Part shown: positions 6,594 to 10,362 of the stretch, in pieces | Numbering within the stretch: the stretch's first letter is position 1 | Layout: the number at the start of each line of letters is the position of its first letter | Assembly (NCBI GenBank): GCA_027483745.1 | Contig: JAIXTZ010000189.1 | Coordinates: 1-10,362, forward strand | Length of the DNA stretch: 10,362 bases | Source: Lysobacteraceae bacterium | GTDB lineage: Bacteria; Pseudomonadota; Gammaproteobacteria; Xanthomonadales; Xanthomonadaceae | Direction: 5' to 3' | Translations under genes and position numbers: made by a program | Notes under the pieces: model-generated | Databases searched by the model: none | Told to the model about the DNA's origin: nothing | Seen by the model: the letters and a program-made list of their open reading frames with translations, nothing else

Positions 6594-7037
6594 TCAGCCC
6601 TTGCGCACGGCGAGGGTCAGGCGGCTGGCGCAGACCAGCCGACCCTGCTCGTCCTCGATGCGGATGTCCCACACTTGGGTGCTGCGGCCGACGTGCAGGG
6701 GGCGGGCGGTGCCCACCACCCAGCCCTCGGTCATCGCCCGCACGTGGTTGCAGTTCAACTCCAACCCCACCGCCTGCCCGGCGCCCTCCTCCATGCAGAG
6801 GTTGGCGGCGATGCTGGCCAGGGTCTCGGCCAGCAGGGCGGAACTGCCGCCGTGCAGCAGGCCGTAGGGCTGCTTGGTGCGGGCGTCGACGGGCATCCGG
6901 CCACGCAGGAAGTCGGGGCCGAGCTCCGTGAGTTCGATGCCGAGATGGCCGACCGCGCAGCCCTCACGCTGCGCGTTCAGCACGTCGATCGGCGGGCGGC
7001 GCCGGAAGGGGCCGCCCGAGGACGCCTGCACCGCCAA
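6594..7037 (-). CDS. Hotdog-fold acyl-CoA thioesterase, MenI/YdiI type
   Basis: A 147-residue PaaI-superfamily thioesterase very like E. coli YdiI (MenI). The shared core reads MPVDARTKQPYGLLHGG (48-64) followed by LLAE, giving Gln56, His62 and the expected catalytic Glu71. GLELNCNHVR (91-100) and the CASRLTLAV C-terminus also match. YdiI hydrolyses 1,4-dihydroxy-2-naphthoyl-CoA in menaquinone synthesis and shows activity on other acyl-CoAs. Xanthomonads are generally ubiquinone users, so a general acyl-CoA role is as likely, and its place directly before an acyltransferase gene suits that. The start is uncertain: the TTG at 7035-7037 is 4 bp after the upstream stop, and a GTG two codons later (7029-7031) is equally possible. 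Neither has a clear ribosome site, which suggests re-initiation. Confidence 0.9.
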   Translation of the reverse strand: MAVQASSGGPFRRRPPIDVLNAQREGCAVGHLGIELTELGPDFLRGRMPVDARTKQPYGLLHGGSSALLAETLASIAANLCMEEGAGQAVGLELNCNHVRAMTEGWVVGTARPLHVGRSTQVWDIRIEDEQGRLVCASRLTLAVRKG

Positions 7038-7041
7038 GGCT

Positions 7042-7650
7042 TCAGCGCACGTAGGTGCTGGGGCGCCAGACGTTCTTCAGGTAGCTGCGACGGCCGTAAC
7101 CCGAGCTGCTGCCGTAGCCCTGGCCATCCTCGCGCTCGCGACGGCGGTGCATGCGGTTTTGCAGCTCCTCGCGGCGGCCCTCGAGCCAGTCGGCGCGGCC
7201 GACGGTGGCCGGCTGCACGCCGCGGCGCTCGGCCTCGGTCTGGCGGTACTCACAGAAATCGTCGTAGGCCTCGAACTCGTGGCCCAGCTCGCGCACGCAC
7301 AGCTCGATGGCGATGGCGTCGTCGAGGAAACCGAGCACCGGCACGTGGTCCGGGATGATGTCCTTGGGGTCGGCGAAGTAGGCCAGGGCACCGATGACGC
7401 GCTTGGCATCGGCCTCCGGCAGCGCCCAACCCTCGTCCTTGACCATGGCCACGAGGGTGTCGAGCTGATCGAGGCGGTCGGCGATGAAGTCCGGCAGCTG
7501 GCCGGCCTGGGCGGTCGCGAGCAGCGCGGTGGCCGCGGCCATCACGTCGGCGGCGGGCTTGTGCGCGGCGGCGACGCGCGCGGTCTCGATGGCCTTGGTG
7601 AAGTGCTCGAGGTCGCGGTCGGAGAGTTGGATCGTCAGGGTCAGGGACAT
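7042..7650 (-). CDS. DUF1232 (YkvA-like) protein
   Basis: A 202-residue protein whose middle carries the DUF1232 signature: ALAYFADPKDIIPDHVPVLG (88-107) followed by FLDDAIAI, the conserved D/P/D-I-P-D and G-[FY]-LDD pattern of YkvA-type proteins. The biochemical role of the domain is not established; members are often weakly hydrophobic and have been suspected to be membrane-associated. The first 80 residues are helical and Ala-rich. The tail (from about 155) is strongly charged, then becomes Gly/Ser/Tyr-rich (177-186) and ends with basic and aromatic residues, so it is probably disordered. Start is ATG at 7648-7650 without a strong ribosome site. It is the first gene behind the sigma-70 promoter at 7681-7709 and is followed after 4 bp by the thioesterase gene. 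Confidence 0.85.
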   Translation of the reverse strand: MSLTLTIQLSDRDLEHFTKAIETARVAAAHKPAADVMAAATALLATAQAGQLPDFIADRLDQLDTLVAMVKDEGWALPEADAKRVIGALAYFADPKDIIPDHVPVLGFLDDAIAIELCVRELGHEFEAYDDFCEYRQTEAERRGVQPATVGRADWLEGRREELQNRMHRRREREDGQGYGSSSGYGRRSYLKNVWRPSTYVR

Positions 7651-7680
7651 GGCTGGCGCCGGGTGTGAGGGATCGCCGGG

Positions 7681-7709
7681 AGCCTAGGCGGGGGGCGTGG
7701 CGGCGTCAA
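7681..7709 (-). promoter_or_regulatory. Sigma-70 promoter of the five-gene operon
   Basis: On the minus strand TTGACG (7709-7704, five of six consensus bases) is separated by exactly 17 bp from TAGGCT (7686-7681, matching T, A and final T of TATAAT). The predicted start near 7674 gives a leader of about 24 nt before the DUF1232 gene. It is in the only sizeable gap (92 bp) between the PLD gene and this operon. The -35 box and spacing are good, the -10 box only fair. Confidence 0.55.
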
Positions 7710-7742
7710 TCGACAGACGTCATGGCCGTGGCGCCAGTGGCC

Positions 7743-9623
7743 TCACAGGATCGGCGTCAAGCCCGCGCCGAAGCCGGTGATGATGCGGGTGTAGATGCGC
7801 TTGCTGCCCACTTCCACCTCGGGGAAATCGCCCACGTCCTCCCAGCACTCGAAGAAGCGCGGGTCGCCCCAGGGCAGCGGCTCGCAGCCCGGCTTCAGCG
7901 CGTAGCTGCGGGCATAGGGAAAGGGCCAGATCCACAGGTCGAAGATCGGCAGCGCCTCGGAGAGCTTGCCGAGGCTGTAGCTGAGCCCCGACAGCAGCGG
8001 CGGCTTGGCGCGCGGCGCGATCAGCCAGGCGTTCTCCGGCGTCATGTCGCGCTCGATCGCATCCGAGAGCGCGTCGGCGAAGGGCGCGTCCTCCACCACC
8101 ACGAGGCTCTCGGTGTTCCAGTGGTCGGAGCGCGGATCGAAATTGTGGGTGCCGACGATGCCGATGCGGCGGTCGATAACGATCGACTTCGAATGCAAGC
8201 CCACCCGCACGCCCGCGCGGCGCAAGGGCACGGGGCCGTCGTTGCCGCCGCGGGTGGCCGAACCGAACAGCGGGAAATCGGCCGCCGCCTGCGCCCCGAG
8301 CGCGCCCGTCGAGGCCGGGTCGATCGGCGCGTCGGTCGGGTAGGGCTTGTACTCGTGGATGGTGAAGCCAAGCTCGCGCAGGTAGGTACGCTTGTACTTG
8401 TGGCTCATCGCATAGACGGGAAACGCATCCGTCGCCGCGAGCGAGTTGGTGGAGACGCGCACCGTCGGCGGGTCATCGCGCTGCTGCAGATCGTGGAACA
8501 GCTCGCGCGCCGGCCGCGACATCACGAGGTAGGGCGTCTGCAGCAGCACGTCCTCGCGGGCACCGGCGATGATGGCGCGCATCACTCGGCTGGCGTCGCG
8601 ACGCGCCGCCGCCCCGCGGGCGTGCTTCTCCGGAAGATCGGCGATGAAGCGCACGGCGCCGACATCGAACGTCGCATCGCGCAGTGCGGCGCGCAGCGCG
8701 GCATCGTCCGCGGCGGCCTGGCGCATGGTGCCGAGCCGGCCCTCGTCGAGGCGTTCGCGGAAATCGAGGCGCCCGGGCGGCGCGCCGCCGTCCCGGCGCC
8801 AGCGCTCCGCCACGTCCACGAGGCCCTCCGCGGGCACGCTGCGCTCGGCCTCCCAGAAGAGATCGAACTCGTCGCGCATGGCGCGCGCGGCGGGCCCGGC
8901 GACGACCAGATCGCGATCGCGGTAGTTGTAGACCGGGTCCCAGTCGAAATAGCGGTCCTGCACGTTGCGGCCGCCCGTGATGCCCACGGCATCGTCGACC
9001 ACCAGGGTCTTGCCGTGCATGCGCTGGTTGAAGCGGCGGAAGCAGCAGACGATGCCGGCCGCGAACTGCAGCGGCTGGGTGCGCGCCTCGTCGAAGGTGG
9101 GGTTGTACAGGCGCAGCTCGAAGTTCCGGTGGTGGCTGGCCAGCGCCGCCTGCAGGTTCGGCTCCGAGAGGCCGTAGAGCTGGTCGAGCAGCACGCGCAC
9201 ACGCACGCCGCGCTCGGCGGCATCGAGCAGCGCGTCGAGCACCAGTTGGCCGCTGTCATCGGCTTCGAAGATGAAGCTCTTCAGCTCGACGGTCTGCTGG
9301 GCCGAGCGGATCAAGGCCAGTCGCACGGCGAGGGCGTCGGGGCCGCGCTCCAGCAGCACCAGCTCGTGCCGCGGCGCCTCGGGCGTGGACGCGGCGAGCT
9401 TCGCCACCCCAGCCTCGCGGAAGCTCGAGGGGCTCGCGCAGCGGTTAGGTAACGCGCAGTCAACGACGTCGCTGCGTGCCGCCACCATCTCGGCGGCGAT
9501 GGTCGCGCGTTCGGGCGCGGGAAGGCTCTGGCAGGCGGCCAGCAGCAGGGTCGCGAACACCAGCGCCCCCGTGCGCCAACGCCGCGCGACCGTGCCGCTG
9601 GGCGGCGACGCCACGGCGCTCAC
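7743..9623 (-). CDS. Phospholipase D-superfamily lipoprotein (cardiolipin synthase C-like)
   Basis: A 626-residue protein with two HKD catalytic motifs: HGKTLVVDD (His203, Lys205, Asp210) followed by GGRN, and HSKSIVID (His477, Lys479, Asp484) followed by GTHN. This is the paired active site of PLD enzymes, including bacterial cardiolipin synthases such as ClsC/YmdC. The N-terminus is a lipoprotein signal: basic residues (RRWR, 14-17), a hydrophobic run, and lipobox LAAC with Cys31. Gln at +2 favours the outer membrane rather than inner-membrane retention. About 140 residues follow the second HKD, rich in Trp and Pro, unlike a minimal PLD. The start is GTG at 9621-9623, overlapping the YceI stop as GTGA; a longer frame reaching 9992 is antisense-like noise across the YceI gene. 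The reaction (cardiolipin synthesis, transphosphatidylation or hydrolysis) cannot be read from the sequence. Confidence 0.9.
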   Translation of the reverse strand: MSAVASPPSGTVARRWRTGALVFATLLLAACQSLPAPERATIAAEMVAARSDVVDCALPNRCASPSSFREAGVAKLAASTPEAPRHELVLLERGPDALAVRLALIRSAQQTVELKSFIFEADDSGQLVLDALLDAAERGVRVRVLLDQLYGLSEPNLQAALASHHRNFELRLYNPTFDEARTQPLQFAAGIVCCFRRFNQRMHGKTLVVDDAVGITGGRNVQDRYFDWDPVYNYRDRDLVVAGPAARAMRDEFDLFWEAERSVPAEGLVDVAERWRRDGGAPPGRLDFRERLDEGRLGTMRQAAADDAALRAALRDATFDVGAVRFIADLPEKHARGAAARRDASRVMRAIIAGAREDVLLQTPYLVMSRPARELFHDLQQRDDPPTVRVSTNSLAATDAFPVYAMSHKYKRTYLRELGFTIHEYKPYPTDAPIDPASTGALGAQAAADFPLFGSATRGGNDGPVPLRRAGVRVGLHSKSIVIDRRIGIVGTHNFDPRSDHWNTESLVVVEDAPFADALSDAIERDMTPENAWLIAPRAKPPLLSGLSYSLGKLSEALPIFDLWIWPFPYARSYALKPGCEPLPWGDPRFFECWEDVGDFPEVEVGSKRIYTRIITGFGAGLTPIL

Positions 9624-10213
9624 GGCGCGGCCTCGAGGCGGATGGCGAAGTCGAAGCGGACGGTGTCCTTCACGGTGAAGCGGTAGGCCTGCATGCCGAA
9701 GTCGCGCCGGCTCACCTCGCCGCTGACGCGGATCGCGCAAGCCTGTCCGGGGGTGTCGCATTCGGCGGGACGGAGGGCGAATTCTACGGGGCGCTCGCGG
9801 CCGCGAAGCTTCAGGCGGCCGCGGATCGATCCGCCTTCGTTCAGCCATACGGCCGGAAACGCGGCGGAATCGAAGGCGACGTCGGGATGCGCCTCGGCAT
9901 CGAGGAAGGCCGGCGAGCGCGTGAGCTTCGCCATCCACTCCGGGCCGGAGTATTGGACCGTATCGGCGCGAAGCCGCACCCGGACCTCGCACTGCCCGTC
10001 CGGACGCGGTAACAGCTGGCCTTCCACCCCCGAGAAGCGGCCTTCGGCCACGATCGGCAAACGGACATCGACGATGAAGCGCGCTTCGCTGGCGGACGCA
10101 TCGATGCGACCGCGACAGGCGGGTCCCGCCTCAAACCCGCCGAGCCCTGCCGGTGCGGCGGTGGCGAGCGCCGCACCGCCCGCAAGGGCGAGCAGCAGTC
10201 CGCCTACGGCCAC
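9620..10213 (-). CDS. Secreted YceI-family protein
   Basis: A 197-residue protein with a signal peptide (hydrophobic 3-19, likely cleavage after ATA-A at about 20), so periplasmic. The YceI-like fold is shown by VAFDSAAFPAV (112-122), the GRLKLRGRERPVEFALRP strand pair (132-149) and the C-terminal FGMQAYRFTVKDTVRFDF (172-189). Structures in this family are lipocalin-like beta-barrels; one member binds a polyisoprenoid, but the ligand here is unknown. Four cysteines (33, 75, 152, 159) could form disulfides in the periplasm; the family does not need them. The start is GTG at 10211-10213, overlapping the SixA-type gene by 10 bp, with no ribosome site visible, so coupled translation is likely. 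Its TGA overlaps the PLD start. Confidence 0.88.
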   Translation of the reverse strand: MAVGGLLLALAGGAALATAAPAGLGGFEAGPACRGRIDASASEARFIVDVRLPIVAEGRFSGVEGQLLPRPDGQCEVRVRLRADTVQYSGPEWMAKLTRSPAFLDAEAHPDVAFDSAAFPAVWLNEGGSIRGRLKLRGRERPVEFALRPAECDTPGQACAIRVSGEVSRRDFGMQAYRFTVKDTVRFDFAIRLEAAP

Positions 10214-10362
10214 CAGAACCGGGTGAGCGTGCCGATGCCGGGCTCGAGCGCGGCGCCGGCCGGCAGGCTCAGGCGCGCGATGCCGGCGGTGGGCATGCCC
10301 CGCGCATCGCCACTGATGCCGCTGTGCAGCAGCGCCACCACCTGCTCGAAGCCCGGGTTGTG
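10204..10362 (-). CDS. SixA-type histidine phosphatase, 3' end only
   Basis: The last 52 codons of a gene that begins beyond the window; the frame is open to the edge and ends with TAG at 10204-10206. The fragment begins HNPGFEQVVALL and continues MPTAGIARLSLP, ending in FWWP. HNPG followed by MPTA is the C-terminal pattern of SixA-like members of the histidine phosphatase superfamily, where the His of HNPG is the second catalytic histidine. SixA dephosphorylates phosphohistidine proteins (ArcB, nitrogen-PTS). The RHG motif that would confirm this lies outside. It is too short for the usual ORF cut-offs but coherent, and its overlap with the YceI gene supports a real coding end. Confidence 0.8.
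   Translation of the reverse strand, partial: HNPGFEQVVALLHSGISGDARGMPTAGIARLSLPAGAALEPGIGTLTRFWWP

Noticed and set aside
5781..7358. 525-codon plus-strand frame opposite the PlsC-type, thioesterase and DUF1232 genes
   Set aside because: Antisense shadow; every part of it overlaps genes with catalytic motifs on the other strand.
7653..7737. Perfect 8-bp inverted repeat (CTGGCGCC / GGCGCCAG) flanking the sigma-70 promoter
   Set aside because: Arms are 69 nt apart, each is built on the common GGCGCC palindrome, and such pairs arise often at this G+C content; no partner regulator is suggested.
7665..9452. 595-codon plus-strand frame opposite the PLD gene
   Set aside because: Antisense shadow of a protein with two intact HKD motifs; its own translation is Arg/Val/Ala-rich without domains.
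9624..9992. N-terminal extension of the PLD frame by 123 codons
   Set aside because: The extension is Arg/Pro-rich, runs through the YceI gene in another frame, and would bury the lipoprotein signal that begins at the GTG at 9623.

Overview
The window is about 70% G+C. Its gene content and protein style fit a gammaproteobacterium of the Xanthomonadales (Lysobacter/Luteimonas/Xanthomonas relatives). The best pointer is the UppP protein, whose N-terminus and FPGTSRSA motif look like xanthomonad UppP as I remember it. The placement is from memory, not from a search. I see no insertion sequence, phage gene, tRNA, rRNA or CRISPR array, and composition is even throughout, so this looks like ordinary chromosome.

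Layout. (1) 1-1497, minus strand: glnA (type I glutamine synthetase) with its own intrinsic terminator. (2) 1498-1748: divergent intergenic region. On the glnA side it holds a textbook sigma-54 -24/-12 promoter with a full-consensus IHF site 55-67 bp upstream of the predicted start, the architecture of a nitrogen-regulated (NtrC-type) promoter. (3) 1749-2621, plus strand: uppP, undecaprenyl-diphosphate phosphatase, with a TTG start. (4) A strong hairpin lies between the convergent ends of uppP and the next gene. (5) 7650 down to 2661, minus strand: a likely five-gene operon behind a recognisable sigma-70 promoter. In transcription order it encodes a DUF1232 protein, a hotdog acyl-CoA thioesterase (MenI/YdiI type), a PlsC-type acyltransferase, a YheT-type alpha/beta hydrolase and a TPR/sulfotransferase-like protein. 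Gaps are 4, 3, 58 and 41 bp. (6) 10362 down to 7743, minus strand: the 3' end of a SixA-type histidine phosphatase, a secreted YceI-family protein and a phospholipase D-superfamily lipoprotein. Their stops and starts overlap (10 bp and 4 bp), so they should be co-transcribed and translationally coupled.

Functionally the window combines nitrogen assimilation (glnA) with several envelope and lipid genes: undecaprenyl carrier recycling, phospholipid acylation, acyl-CoA thioester hydrolysis, a PLD-type lipoprotein and a lipid-binding-fold periplasmic protein. I found no convincing new defence or mobile system. The points most worth a second look are the glnA promoter architecture, the degenerate PAPS-binding loop of the TPR/sulfotransferase protein, the compact lipid-enzyme operon, the SixA-YceI-PLD overlap cassette, and the row of hairpins at the glnA 3' end, where the stop codon sits in a hairpin loop.
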